Source: Pseudomonas sp. UBA4617 (GTDB taxonomy: Bacteria; Pseudomonadota; Gammaproteobacteria; Pseudomonadales; Pseudomonadaceae). Taken from it: a stretch of 64,000 bases of DNA. The notes beneath the pieces were generated by a model that had not been told where the DNA came from, did not search any database, and saw only the letters and a program-made list of their open reading frames with translations. Positions 16,783 to 25,666 of the stretch are shown piece after piece (positions within the stretch are counted from its first letter, which is position 1; each line of letters begins with the position of its first letter). The stretch lies in the NCBI RefSeq assembly GCF_002386445.1, contig NZ_DGIR01000056.1, positions 12,986-76,985 of the forward strand, written 5' to 3'. The translations under genes were made by a program, and so were the position numbers.

Positions 16783-18738
16783 CTATTTTTTAGAAAGCAA
16801 TCCAGGCACATTTTTATCGGCAATGGATAGGCGCCCAATCTGCTCTGAGCCTGCCATGCTCAAGTGGCCAAGGTCAAAATAGATTGGTTTCCCTAGTAAA
16901 TAAACAGAACACGTACCGTTATTGCATATATAGTCTCGCAACGTAAAAGTCTTCACATTGTTGTAGTTTTGGGCAATTTCGATAATCTGGTTATTTATCT
17001 CGGTTTCACCCGTATCGGCGTACTCACCCCGTGTCAGGCAATCGACCCCTGGAATCTTCATAGCTTTGAGGTCACACGACCTATCATAGGACTTGAAGAT
17101 CGGGACCTTCAGGCCAATGATGATGTTCTTCCCGGTAGCTGATAGTTCCCTGATCAGGCCACTAATGTCTTCCACATAGTTTTTTGTTCTGTACCTGTAA
17201 CCTTGCCAATCCGCACTCACAATGATGGTATCGTAGTCATCAAAATGTTCCCTGACTTGCGAATTGAACTTCTGACACGAGGCCCGGCTAGCCGCCTTTA
17301 CATAAGGAAGACTCGTGCTACCTGCAAAGGGCACACAAGAATTGTGGGAGATATTGCGCATGGCGATACCACGGTCCTCAGCAATGACTTTCCAGTAGCC
17401 AACGTACTGGGCTGAATTCGAGTCACCAAAAATCAGCACACTTGGCTTTTTCCCGCCTGGGCCAATAATGCATCGCTCTTCCTCAATCAAACTGGCATCG
17501 TAGCGAGAGGTTTGACAATTGTACTCATAGCGGTAAGCCGCTTTGGTCTGATTGAAGTGCTCAGTCACCTTGGCATGATAACCCTCCGGCGAAAGCTCTT
17601 TTACAAGGCCTTTGGTACTGATAGCGTAATAACTAACGGAAACGGTCAGTACAGCAACCAGCGCTACCGCAAAGCCTTTGAGATTTAGCGGCCTTTGCGC
17701 AGGGCGCCGGAATGGCACTTCAACCAGGTAATAGGAGATCAACGTCATAGTTACCAGCAACACGACACAGATCAAATAGCCAGCGCCTGCCGGTTGACCA
17801 TAGGCATAACGATAAAACGCCAAAATTGGCCAATGCCACAAATATAATGAAAATGATACAAGCCCGACAAACACAAGGAGACGCGTAGACAACAACGCAC
17901 TGACTATGTTGTTACCCACCGCCCCGGCAAAAATCACACAGGCGACGCCTATTACCGGCAGCAGCGAATTGACGCCAGGGAAACCACCTGCCTCCGTTAG
18001 AAAAACCATTGACAAGCAGACTGCAAGCATGCCAATGACGGCCAAAACCTGGGAAATCTTTTTATTAACGCGGCCTTTCCATGCCTCGCTTGCGAACAAT
18101 GCAAGCGCACCTATCAGCAATTCGCCCGCACGCGAAGGAAGCATATAATAAGCAAACTTAGGATCGGAAACCAGCTTGCTTTCAGCATATAGAACCGACA
18201 CCGAGGCTAATAGCAGAGCAGTCAGGACCACCCCTTTCCGCCCCCCTAACCTATACAGCATCATCAGCAATGCAGGCCAAATCAGATAGAACTGCTCTTC
18301 TACACCCAGTGACCACATATGCAGAAGCGGCACCATATCTGAAGAGGCTGCAAAATAGCTTATATCCAAATACTTCCAGAAATATATATTTGCAAGCGAA
18401 ACGGTTGAAGCGATTGCCGATGAAGCCAAATCCTTGGCATCCATCGGCACCATGAAGACCAACCCGAACAGCGTGGTAATAAAAATAAGAAAGAACGCAG
18501 CAGGGAAGATTCTTTTCATCCGCCTCAGATAGAAATTCGAAAAAGAAAACTCGCCTCTACGAACCTCTTTAAGAATAATACCCGTAATCAAATACCCTGA
18601 AATTACAAAAAATATATCTACGCCGACAAAACCACCTGGCAACCACCGTTTGTCAAAGTGAAAAATTACAACCGCCAATACCGCCAGAGCCCTTAAACCG
18701 TCTATATCTGGGCGGTAAGACATTTTTGCAACTTGCAT
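16783..18738 (-). CDS. OafA-type membrane O-acyltransferase with SGNH domain
   Basis: About 651 residues. The N-terminal acyltransferase-3 domain (about 1-360, roughly ten helices) starts SYRPDIDGLRALAVLAVV and contains HFDKRWLPGGFVGVDIFF and HMWSLGVEEQFYLIWP, with the conserved His and RxxR-type residues of the family. The C-terminal periplasmic SGNH domain has IFGDSNSAQY (nucleophile Ser) and the late DLGHLSMAG with the Asp/His pair. Such proteins acetylate or otherwise acylate surface glycans. I prefer the ATG at 18738 because an AAGGGA element sits eight bases upstream; an in-frame ATG at 18756 is also possible. The AT-rich composition differs from the adjacent rfb genes. The target sugar is unknown. 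Confidence 0.87.
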   Translation of the reverse strand: MQVAKMSYRPDIDGLRALAVLAVVIFHFDKRWLPGGFVGVDIFFVISGYLITGIILKEVRRGEFSFSNFYLRRMKRIFPAAFFLIFITTLFGLVFMVPMDAKDLASSAIASTVSLANIYFWKYLDISYFAASSDMVPLLHMWSLGVEEQFYLIWPALLMMLYRLGGRKGVVLTALLLASVSVLYAESKLVSDPKFAYYMLPSRAGELLIGALALFASEAWKGRVNKKISQVLAVIGMLAVCLSMVFLTEAGGFPGVNSLLPVIGVACVIFAGAVGNNIVSALLSTRLLVFVGLVSFSLYLWHWPILAFYRYAYGQPAGAGYLICVVLLVTMTLISYYLVEVPFRRPAQRPLNLKGFAVALVAVLTVSVSYYAISTKGLVKELSPEGYHAKVTEHFNQTKAAYRYEYNCQTSRYDASLIEEERCIIGPGGKKPSVLIFGDSNSAQYVGYWKVIAEDRGIAMRNISHNSCVPFAGSTSLPYVKAASRASCQKFNSQVREHFDDYDTIIVSADWQGYRYRTKNYVEDISGLIRELSATGKNIIIGLKVPIFKSYDRSCDLKAMKIPGVDCLTRGEYADTGETEINNQIIEIAQNYNNVKTFTLRDYICNNGTCSVYLLGKPIYFDLGHLSMAGSEQIGRLSIADKNVPGLLSKK

Positions 18739-18918
18739 CTGGGAATTCCCTTTCATAGGTCTTACGGTGAACCTGCAAATATACAGATTTGGCAGCGTTT
18801 ACTACCTTTCTTTTTTAGAAAAGCGGCTCTGTTCTCAAAAATGGTGGCTGATCATGCGTTGGCGTATCGAGGCGGCATGGGTGAATCAGACATGCTCATT
18901 GGCTCTGCTGCGGGAGCA

Positions 18919-18939
18919 AAGGCGGTGATTTACCGCCTT
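18919..18939 (-). terminator. Hairpin downstream of rfbA
   Basis: Inverted repeat AAGGCGGT/ACCGCCTT with a five-base loop lies 37 bases after the rfbA stop. There is no good U-run on the minus strand, so termination may be weak. Confidence 0.35.
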
Positions 18940-18975
18940 ATCGATTGGTCGCCCTGGGGTAGTTCAAGACGCCCT

Positions 18976-19866
18976 TCAATAAACGCGGTCCTGCACCAAC
19001 CTCTTCAAATACTGCCCATAGCCATTCTTGGCCAACGGCTCAGCCAGCTTCAGCAACTGCTCCGCCCCAATCCACCCCTGCCTGAACGCCACCTCTTCCG
19101 GACAAGCCACCTTCAACCCCTGCCGCCGCTCGATGGTAGCGATGTACCCGCTGGCCTCCAATAATGAATCATGCGTCCCGGTATCCAGCCAGGCATACCC
19201 GCGCCCCATGATCTCCACCGACAACCGGTTCTGTTCCAGATAGGCGCGGTTCACGTCGGTGATCTCCAGCTCGCCCCGCGCAGACGGCCGGATTCCCTTG
19301 GCTATCTCGATCACATCGTTGTCGTAAAAGTACAAACCGGTGACGGCGTAGTTGGACTTGGGTTTGGCTGGCTTTTCTTCCAGGCTGATGGCCTTGCCCT
19401 GCGCGTCAAACTCGACCACACCGTAACGTTCGGGGTCTTGCACGTGGTAGGCAAAGACACTTGCACTGCCCTGCCGGCTCATGGCGCTGCACAGCAACTG
19501 CTGGAAGTCGTGGCCGTAATAGATATTGTCCCCTAGCACCAGCGCGGTGGGTGCACTGCCAATGAAGTGCTCGCCAATCAAAAAAGCCTGGGCCAAGCCG
19601 TCGGGGGACGGTTGTACAGCATAGGTAATATTGATACCCCAGCAGTGGCCGTCGCCCAACAATTGCTCGAAGCGCGGGGTATCCTGCGGGGTGGAGATGA
19701 TCAGAATGTCGTGGATACCCGCCAGCATCAGCGTGGTCAGCGGATAGTAGATCATCGGTTTGTCGTACACCGGCAGCAGCTGCTTGGAAATTGCCAGCGT
19801 CGCCGGATGCAAACGGGTACCTGACCCACCCGCCAGAATGATGCCTTTACGCTTGATAGTGTTCAT
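18976..19866 (-). CDS. rfbA: Glucose-1-phosphate thymidylyltransferase
   Basis: First enzyme of dTDP-L-rhamnose synthesis: dTTP plus glucose-1-phosphate to dTDP-glucose. 296 residues, the usual RmlA length. The nucleotidyltransferase signature GIILAGGSGTRLHP is at residues 8-21, followed by SKQLLPVYDKPMIYYPL and LVLGDNIYYGHD, and the EEKPAKPKSNYAVTGLYFYD region is intact. Its ATG overlaps the rfbD stop. It is the last of the four rhamnose genes in this order (C, B, D, A); the acyltransferase gene follows after about 240 bases. Confidence 0.96.
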   Translation of the reverse strand: MNTIKRKGIILAGGSGTRLHPATLAISKQLLPVYDKPMIYYPLTTLMLAGIHDILIISTPQDTPRFEQLLGDGHCWGINITYAVQPSPDGLAQAFLIGEHFIGSAPTALVLGDNIYYGHDFQQLLCSAMSRQGSASVFAYHVQDPERYGVVEFDAQGKAISLEEKPAKPKSNYAVTGLYFYDNDVIEIAKGIRPSARGELEITDVNRAYLEQNRLSVEIMGRGYAWLDTGTHDSLLEASGYIATIERRQGLKVACPEEVAFRQGWIGAEQLLKLAEPLAKNGYGQYLKRLVQDRVY

Positions 19867-20759
19867 TTCTCATGTATTTCCGTAAGCATGCGAGCCACCC
19901 CCAGGCGCCAGTCTGGCAGGGTCAGGGCAAACGCTCTCTGAAGTTTGTGGGTGTCCAGACGCGAATTGGCCGGCCGCTTGGCCGGGGTCGGATAAGCAGC
20001 GGTGGTCAACGGGTTGACCTGTTCTGCATGGGCTTTCAGGGGCACGCCCTGGGCAGCTGCATGTTCCAGTACGTAGCGGGCATAGCCACACCAGGTGGTT
20101 TCGCCGCCAGCCGCCAGGTGGTAAAGACCGGCCAGGGCCGGATCGGCCTGGGTGGCAGTGATAGCGTGGGCGGTGATGTCGGCGATCAGCTCGGCGCCGG
20201 TCGGGGCGCCATGCTGGTCGTCAATCACCCCCAGGCTGTCACGCTCCGCAGCCAGGCGCAGCATGGTCCTGGCGAAGTTGTTGCCACGCGCGGCATACAC
20301 CCAGCAGGTGCGGAAGATCAGGTACTGGCAGCCGGCAGCCTGAACGGCCTGCTCGCCGGCCAGTTTACTTTCGCCATAGACATTCACAGGGCCGACAAGG
20401 TCTTCTTCATGCCAAGGCCGGTTCCCCTGCCCCGGGAACACATAATCGGTGGAATAATGCACCAGCAAAGCACCGCAGTCGGCTGCGGCGCGGGCCAGTA
20501 CACCGACAGCTTCGGCGTTTACCTTGAAGGCTTGCTCGCGCTCGCTTTCCGCCTTGTCCACGGCGGTATAGGCGGCAGCGTTGACGATTACATCAGGCGA
20601 ATAGGCGCGTACAGTTTCGGCCAGGCCCGGCAGGTTGGCCAGGTCGCCGCAGTGCGCCTGGCTGCGTGAGTTCAGCGCCAGCAAATGGCCCAGCGGGGCC
20701 AGGCTGCGTTGCAGCTCCCAGCCGACCTGGCCGTCCTTGCCCAATAGCAGAATCTTCAT
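19863..20759 (-). CDS. rfbD: dTDP-4-dehydrorhamnose reductase
   Basis: NADPH-dependent last step to dTDP-L-rhamnose. The ATG at 20759, overlapping the rfbB stop (ATGA), gives 298 residues starting MKILLLGKDGQVGWELQRSL, the family N-terminus; an earlier in-frame start inside rfbB is not used. It has the SDR features YSTDYVFPG (Ser/Thr) and VYGESKLAGEQAV (YxxxK), and FRTCWVYAARGNNFARTM after it. The coupled overlaps on both sides show a single transcript with rfbB and rfbA. Confidence 0.95.
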   Translation of the reverse strand: MKILLLGKDGQVGWELQRSLAPLGHLLALNSRSQAHCGDLANLPGLAETVRAYSPDVIVNAAAYTAVDKAESEREQAFKVNAEAVGVLARAAADCGALLVHYSTDYVFPGQGNRPWHEEDLVGPVNVYGESKLAGEQAVQAAGCQYLIFRTCWVYAARGNNFARTMLRLAAERDSLGVIDDQHGAPTGAELIADITAHAITATQADPALAGLYHLAAGGETTWCGYARYVLEHAAAQGVPLKAHAEQVNPLTTAAYPTPAKRPANSRLDTHKLQRAFALTLPDWRLGVARMLTEIHEK

Positions 20760-21826
20760 GCCGAGCGCTCTGCATAGTTCTTCTCGACCCAGTCTCGGTA
20801 GCTGCCAGACTGCACGTTCTGCACCCACTCCTGGTTGTCGAGGTACCAGGCCACGGTCTTGCGGATGCCGGTTTCGAAGGTTTCGGCAGGTTTCCAGTCC
20901 AGTTCACGCTCGAGCTTGCGGGCATCGATGGCGTAGCGGCGGTCGTGCCCGGGGCGATCGGTCACGTAGGTGATCTGTTCGGCGTAGGGTTTGCCATCCG
21001 GGCGCGGGCGCAGTTCGTCCAGCAGGGCACACACGCGGTTGACGATTTCCAGGTTGGGCTTTTCATTCCAGCCGCCCACGTTGTACACCTCGCCGGTTTC
21101 ACCGGCTTCCAGTACGCGGCGGATGGCGCTGCAGTGGTCCTTGACGTACAGCCAGTCGCGAATTTGCTGGCCGTCACCGTACACCGGCAGCGGTTTGCCG
21201 GCCAGGGCGTTGACGATCATCAGCGGGATGAGCTTTTCCGGGAAGTGGTACGGGCCGTAGTTGTTCGAGCAGTTGGTGGTAAGCACCGGCAGGCCATAGG
21301 TGTGGTGGTACGAACGCACCAAGTGGTCGCTAGCCGCCTTGCTCGCCGAGTATGGGCTATTGGGCTGGTACTGGTGGGTTTCGGTGAAGGCGGGTTCGTC
21401 GGCAGCCAGCGAACCGTAGACTTCGTCGGTGGACACGTGCAGGAAGCGGAATGACTGGCGTGCCTGGTCATCCAGGCCGCCCCAGTAGGCGCGTACCGCT
21501 TCCAGCAGGCGGAAGGTACCGACGATGTTGGTTTCGATGAAGTCTTCGGGGCCGTGGATCGAGCGGTCGACGTGCGACTCGGCAGCAAAGTTGACGATGG
21601 CCCGCGGCTGGTGCTCCTGCAGCAGACGGGCTACCAGCGCGGAGTCGCCGATGTCACCGTGTACGAAGATGTGCCGCTGGTCGCCTTGCAGGCTCGCAAG
21701 GGTCTGCAGGTTGCCTGCGTAGGTAAGTTTGTCGAGGTTGACCACAGCCTCATCACTGCCGGCCAGCCAGTCCAGCACGAAGTTCGCGCCGATAAAGCCT
21801 GCGCCGCCGGTTACCAGAATGGTCAT
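20756..21826 (-). CDS. rfbB: dTDP-glucose 4,6-dehydratase
   Basis: Converts dTDP-glucose to the 4-keto-6-deoxy intermediate. 356 residues; the NAD-binding motif TGGAGFIGANFVLDWL is at the N-terminus, then VSTDEVYGSL (catalytic Thr-Asp-Glu) and PYSASKAASDHLVRSY (YxxxK). NCSNNYGPYHFPEKLIP and GDGQQIRDWLYVKDHC are also diagnostic of RmlB. A 124-base gap separates it from rfbC, which is upstream, so the cluster order differs from the rmlBDAC order common in pseudomonads. Confidence 0.96.
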   Translation of the reverse strand: MTILVTGGAGFIGANFVLDWLAGSDEAVVNLDKLTYAGNLQTLASLQGDQRHIFVHGDIGDSALVARLLQEHQPRAIVNFAAESHVDRSIHGPEDFIETNIVGTFRLLEAVRAYWGGLDDQARQSFRFLHVSTDEVYGSLAADEPAFTETHQYQPNSPYSASKAASDHLVRSYHHTYGLPVLTTNCSNNYGPYHFPEKLIPLMIVNALAGKPLPVYGDGQQIRDWLYVKDHCSAIRRVLEAGETGEVYNVGGWNEKPNLEIVNRVCALLDELRPRPDGKPYAEQITYVTDRPGHDRRYAIDARKLERELDWKPAETFETGIRKTVAWYLDNQEWVQNVQSGSYRDWVEKNYAERSA

Positions 21827-21950
21827 GTTCGTCTGCTTCCGCTGTCATGGTCTGCTGTTGCATCTTCTGGATTCTAGCCGCTCGGCGCTGCAGCCGAGCA
21901 GGAAGATGATATCGTCGTGCTACTTCCCTACCCCTGCATGGACTGTTTGC

Positions 21951-22493
21951 TCAATCGAAGCAATCCAGATCCCGCAGCGCTGTGCCAACCTGGTCCTTGC
22001 CTGACAGCAAAGGCCGCTCGACAGGCCACTGAATACCGACGTTGGGGTCATTCCAAGCCAGGCAACGCTCGAACTTGGGGGCATAGTAATCTGTGGTCTT
22101 GTACAGGAATTCCGCATGATCGGACAACACGACAAAACCGTGGGCGAAACCTTCCGGAATCCACATCTGCTGCTTGTTGTGCGCTGAAAGACGGGCCCCG
22201 ACCCACTGGCCGAACGTAGGCGAAGAACGGCGCAAGTCTACCGCGACATCGAACACATCACCGGCGACTACCCTTACCAGTTTGCCCTGTGGTTGATGCA
22301 CTTGGTAATGCAAGCCGCGCAGTACATGTCGGCGCGAGCTGGAGTGGTTATCCTGGACGAAATTGACGGGGCGCTGTACCAGGCGCTCGAAAACTGTGTG
22401 GTTGAAGCTTTCGAAGAAGAACCCGCGGTCATCGGTGAATACGTTTGGCTCAAGCAGCAGGACTTCGGGTATTGCGAGGGGGGTTGCTTTCAT
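21951..22493 (-). CDS. rfbC: dTDP-4-dehydrorhamnose 3,5-epimerase
   Basis: Cupin-fold epimerase of the dTDP-L-rhamnose pathway, 180 residues. Recognisable features are LLLEPNVFTDDRGFFFESFN, FVQDNHSSSRRHVLRGLHYQ (containing the conserved catalytic-region His), VVAGDVFDVAVDLR and IPEGFAHGFVVLSD. It lies between the wbpM-like gene (97 bases upstream) and rfbB (124 bases downstream). With rfbB, D and A it completes a self-sufficient L-rhamnose pathway. Confidence 0.95.
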   Translation of the reverse strand: MKATPLAIPEVLLLEPNVFTDDRGFFFESFNHTVFERLVQRPVNFVQDNHSSSRRHVLRGLHYQVHQPQGKLVRVVAGDVFDVAVDLRRSSPTFGQWVGARLSAHNKQQMWIPEGFAHGFVVLSDHAEFLYKTTDYYAPKFERCLAWNDPNVGIQWPVERPLLSGKDQVGTALRDLDCFD

Positions 22494-22590
22494 TTAACTG
22501 CCTTGAAAAATAGTTACATGCCGGCTGCCCCCCGAAGGCACCGCGCAACGCCGGGGACAACTGGTGACCCTGGCGTTGCACTTCGGCGGG

Positions 22591-24639
22591 TCAGGGCTCG
22601 AGACGTCGTTGCTGGTAAATCCAGTCCACAATCTCGCCTTCCGGTGCATAGCCGCTGACGGTTTCACGCAGCAACTGGCGTACCCGCATGAAATCGTCTG
22701 CTTCCACTGCCGCCAACAACTGGCGCAGCGTGTCCTTGAGTGTGTCCCAGGGCAGGAAGTCTTCGTTGGCGCTCATGATCATCGGGTGGCGGGTAGCAAT
22801 CACGTTATCGCCAATCAGCAGTTCTTCATAAAGCTTCTCGCCTGGCCGCAACCCGGTAAATTCGATGGCGATATCACCCATCGGGTTACGCTCGGAACGC
22901 ACGCTGAAACCGGACAGGTGAATCATCTTCTCGGCCAGCTCCACGATTTTCACTGGTTCGCCCATGTCGAGCACGAACACATCACCACCCTTGCCCATGG
23001 AACCCGCCTGGATAACCAGCTGTGCTGCCTCGGGAATGGTCATGAAATAGCGGGTGATCTTCGGATGGGTGACGGTCAGCGGGCCACCGGCCTTGATCTG
23101 CTTGTGGAACAGCGGAATTACCGAACCCGACGAGCCCAGTACATTGCCGAAGCGGACCATGGTGAAGCGAGTCTTGTTCACCTGCGAGACATTGCCGCTG
23201 TCGCCGAACAGTACCGGCGCCACTTCGCGGCTCAGGGCTTGCAGGGTCATTTCCGCCAGGCGTTTGGTGCTGCCCATCACATTGGTCGGGCGTACAGCCT
23301 TGTCGGTTGAAATCAGCACGAAGTTGGCAACGCCTGCCTGCAATGCAGCCTGGGCAGTGTACAGGGTGCCGATGACGTTGTTCATCAGGCCTTCGGCAAT
23401 ATTGTGCTCTACCATCGGCACGTGCTTGTAGGCGGCGGCATGGTAGACGGTGTCAACCCGCCAGGTACGCATGATGTCGAGCAACTGCGCCTGGTTACGG
23501 ACCGAGCCGAGGATCGGTACCAGGCACACCGACAGCGACTCGCGGGCAATGCGCTGTTCCAGTTCCGACAGGATGCTGTACAGGTTGAACTCGCTGTGGT
23601 CGAACAGCAGCAGGGTTTTCGGCGTCTGGCCCAGAATCTGCCGGCACAGCTCCGACCCGATCGAGCCTCCGGCTCCGGTTACCAGCACCGTCTGCTCAAC
23701 GATGCAGCGCGCCAGCAGGTCAGCTTGCGCTGGCACGGCATCGCGGCCCAGCAGGTCGGCGATGTCCACCTCCTGAATATCATCGACCTTCACCTTGCCG
23801 CTGGCCAGTTCCATGAAACTGGGAATACTGCGCACATGCAACGGGAAGCCTTCAAGGAAGTTGAGAATCTCCCGTCGGCGAGTGCGGGTGGAAGATGGAA
23901 TGGCCAGCAAAATTTCCTGTGCGCCGGTGGCATCGATCATCTCCTGCAACTGATCGGGGCGATATACCTGCAAGCCGGCAATTACCCGGTCGGTAATGCT
24001 GGGATCGTCGTCGATGAACGCCACCGGGCGCAACGCCCTATCCGCACGCAGCGCCGCTACCAGCTGGTTGCCGGCACCACCGGCGCCATACACGGCCACC
24101 CGGGGCAAGCCATCACGGTTGTTGCCGGTAAAGGGGACGTGTTGTACGGCGGCGGCAAACCAGTCACCGAGGAAGTACTGGCGCATGGCCAGGCGCAGGC
24201 CGCCCACCATGATCAGGCTCAACCACCAGTAGTTGAAGGTAATGGAACGTGGCACCACGTTCTGGTGGTTGCTTGCCCAATAGATGATAAAACCGAGGAT
24301 CAGTGCGGACAGGGTTACGGCCTTGGTGATTGCAATCAGCGCGTCGGTGCCGAAATAGCGCAACACCGCACGGTACAGACCAAACCTGATGAACAGAGGA
24401 ATGCCTACGACCGGCGCTGTGAGGAACAGCCAGCCATGATCCAGGATTGGGTTGGCCAAGTCATCAATACCAAGCCGAACCACGAATGCCATCCACAGGG
24501 CAACCCAGATCAGGACAACGTCGGTCAATACCTGCAGCAAGCGTTTGTGTCTACGTGGTAGAGCAAGCAGTTTAGCGCGCACGGTGTCCATCGCTCCTCT
24601 GAAACGTTTCCAGAAATTCCCTGACATCAAGTCGCTCAC
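22591..24639 (-). CDS. wbpM: WbpM-type membrane UDP-GlcNAc 4,6-dehydratase
   Basis: 682 residues, the usual length for WbpM and its relatives. Four N-terminal transmembrane helices (to about residue 130) precede a first nucleotide-binding domain with VYGAGGAGNQLVAALR and a second, catalytic SDR domain with VLVTGAGGSIGSELCRQIL and STDKAVRPTNVMGSTKRLAE. As in characterised WbpM, Met replaces Tyr in the catalytic triad (Ser-Met-Lys). It makes UDP-4-keto-6-deoxy-GlcNAc for D-QuiNAc or D-FucNAc. GTG start at 24639 with AAAGG just upstream; one base after the wbpL-like stop. The wbpV/K-wbpL-wbpM trio is the conserved end of P. aeruginosa O-antigen loci. Confidence 0.92.
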   Translation of the reverse strand: MSDLMSGNFWKRFRGAMDTVRAKLLALPRRHKRLLQVLTDVVLIWVALWMAFVVRLGIDDLANPILDHGWLFLTAPVVGIPLFIRFGLYRAVLRYFGTDALIAITKAVTLSALILGFIIYWASNHQNVVPRSITFNYWWLSLIMVGGLRLAMRQYFLGDWFAAAVQHVPFTGNNRDGLPRVAVYGAGGAGNQLVAALRADRALRPVAFIDDDPSITDRVIAGLQVYRPDQLQEMIDATGAQEILLAIPSSTRTRRREILNFLEGFPLHVRSIPSFMELASGKVKVDDIQEVDIADLLGRDAVPAQADLLARCIVEQTVLVTGAGGSIGSELCRQILGQTPKTLLLFDHSEFNLYSILSELEQRIARESLSVCLVPILGSVRNQAQLLDIMRTWRVDTVYHAAAYKHVPMVEHNIAEGLMNNVIGTLYTAQAALQAGVANFVLISTDKAVRPTNVMGSTKRLAEMTLQALSREVAPVLFGDSGNVSQVNKTRFTMVRFGNVLGSSGSVIPLFHKQIKAGGPLTVTHPKITRYFMTIPEAAQLVIQAGSMGKGGDVFVLDMGEPVKIVELAEKMIHLSGFSVRSERNPMGDIAIEFTGLRPGEKLYEELLIGDNVIATRHPMIMSANEDFLPWDTLKDTLRQLLAAVEADDFMRVRQLLRETVSGYAPEGEIVDWIYQQRRLEP

Positions 24640-24640
24640 T

Positions 24641-25666
24641 TTACCTTTGGTGTCTATCTTCGATTTGACCTGCGCGGAAACGCACGGCCAGCAGCAACAA
24701 CGGGATATAGGCCAGCACTACACCTGCGGCACCATCCAGGCCGAGCCGTGCAACGCAAAAGGCTATCGGCAGCAACCAGCACAGGTTCAATACCGCAACA
24801 GCCAATGTGACTGGCAAGTGCCTGCCAACCTCACGCGAAGCGAACTGGTAGGCGTGGCTGCGGTGAGCCTCGTACACCTTGTCGCCCCGCAACAAACGAC
24901 GAACCAGGGTGTAGGTGGCGTCGACAATGAACACGCCGAGCAGGATCAACCAGCACCAGAGCATCTCAGGTGCCACCCAGGCGGCTTGCAGCGAAAGACC
25001 GCCCAGAACGATGCCGAGGAAGCCGCTGCCAGCGTCGCCCATGAAGATCTTTGCCGGGGGAAAATTCCAGAACAGAAACCCGGCAACTGCGGCGGCCAGC
25101 AGCAATGGCAGTACTGCATGGCTGCCAAGACCCGCCATCCAGTATAGCCAGGCGCCACCCAGGCACACAGTGATGGCTTCGATACTGGCGATGCCGTCAA
25201 TCCCATCCATGAAGTTGTAAAGGTTGAGCAGCCACACCAGGTACACCGCAGCCAGTACGCCCCCCAGCCAGCCCAGGTCCACTTGCAAGCCGAACAGGGC
25301 CAATGGCGGCAATCCTCCCATCCAAGCCAGCATCCAGGCGGCGGCAATGAAATGCCCGAGCAGACGCCAGCGGGCCGGAATATGGCCGTGGTCGTCCATG
25401 AAGCCGATAACGGCAATCAGCGCACCGCTGCCGCCCAGTGCCACCAAGGTGCGGCTATCCCCCGCGCCGTCTAGCATGAGACCGGCGATGGCCAGCAGGA
25501 ATGTCAATACGATTGCAACCCCGCCACCGCGAGGCGTAGGCACTGTGTGCGAGCTACGCCCGTTAGGCACGTCGATGATACTGCGCGCCAGCGCGTATCG
25601 ACGCAGGCCGGCAGTCATCAACAAGGACAGCAGCAGTACTGCGGGTAAAGCCAAGAAAAGCGTCAT
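24641..25666 (-). CDS. wbpL: WbpL-type undecaprenyl-phosphate sugar-1-phosphate transferase
   Basis: Polytopic (about ten helices) 341-residue enzyme of the MraY/WecA family. It starts O-antigen synthesis by moving a HexNAc-1-phosphate, in P. aeruginosa D-FucNAc or D-QuiNAc, to undecaprenyl phosphate. Diagnostic motifs are PTPRGGGVAIVLTF, NLYNFMDGIDGIAS (Mg-binding Asp region), FMGDAGSGFLGIVLGGLSL and YEAHRSHAYQFASR (the cytoplasmic His-rich loop). It overlaps the upstream SDR gene by four bases. It is the only clear initiating transferase in the window, so both glycan systems may depend on it unless another lies outside. Confidence 0.9.
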   Translation of the reverse strand: MTLFLALPAVLLLSLLMTAGLRRYALARSIIDVPNGRSSHTVPTPRGGGVAIVLTFLLAIAGLMLDGAGDSRTLVALGGSGALIAVIGFMDDHGHIPARWRLLGHFIAAAWMLAWMGGLPPLALFGLQVDLGWLGGVLAAVYLVWLLNLYNFMDGIDGIASIEAITVCLGGAWLYWMAGLGSHAVLPLLLAAAVAGFLFWNFPPAKIFMGDAGSGFLGIVLGGLSLQAAWVAPEMLWCWLILLGVFIVDATYTLVRRLLRGDKVYEAHRSHAYQFASREVGRHLPVTLAVAVLNLCWLLPIAFCVARLGLDGAAGVVLAYIPLLLLAVRFRAGQIEDRHQR

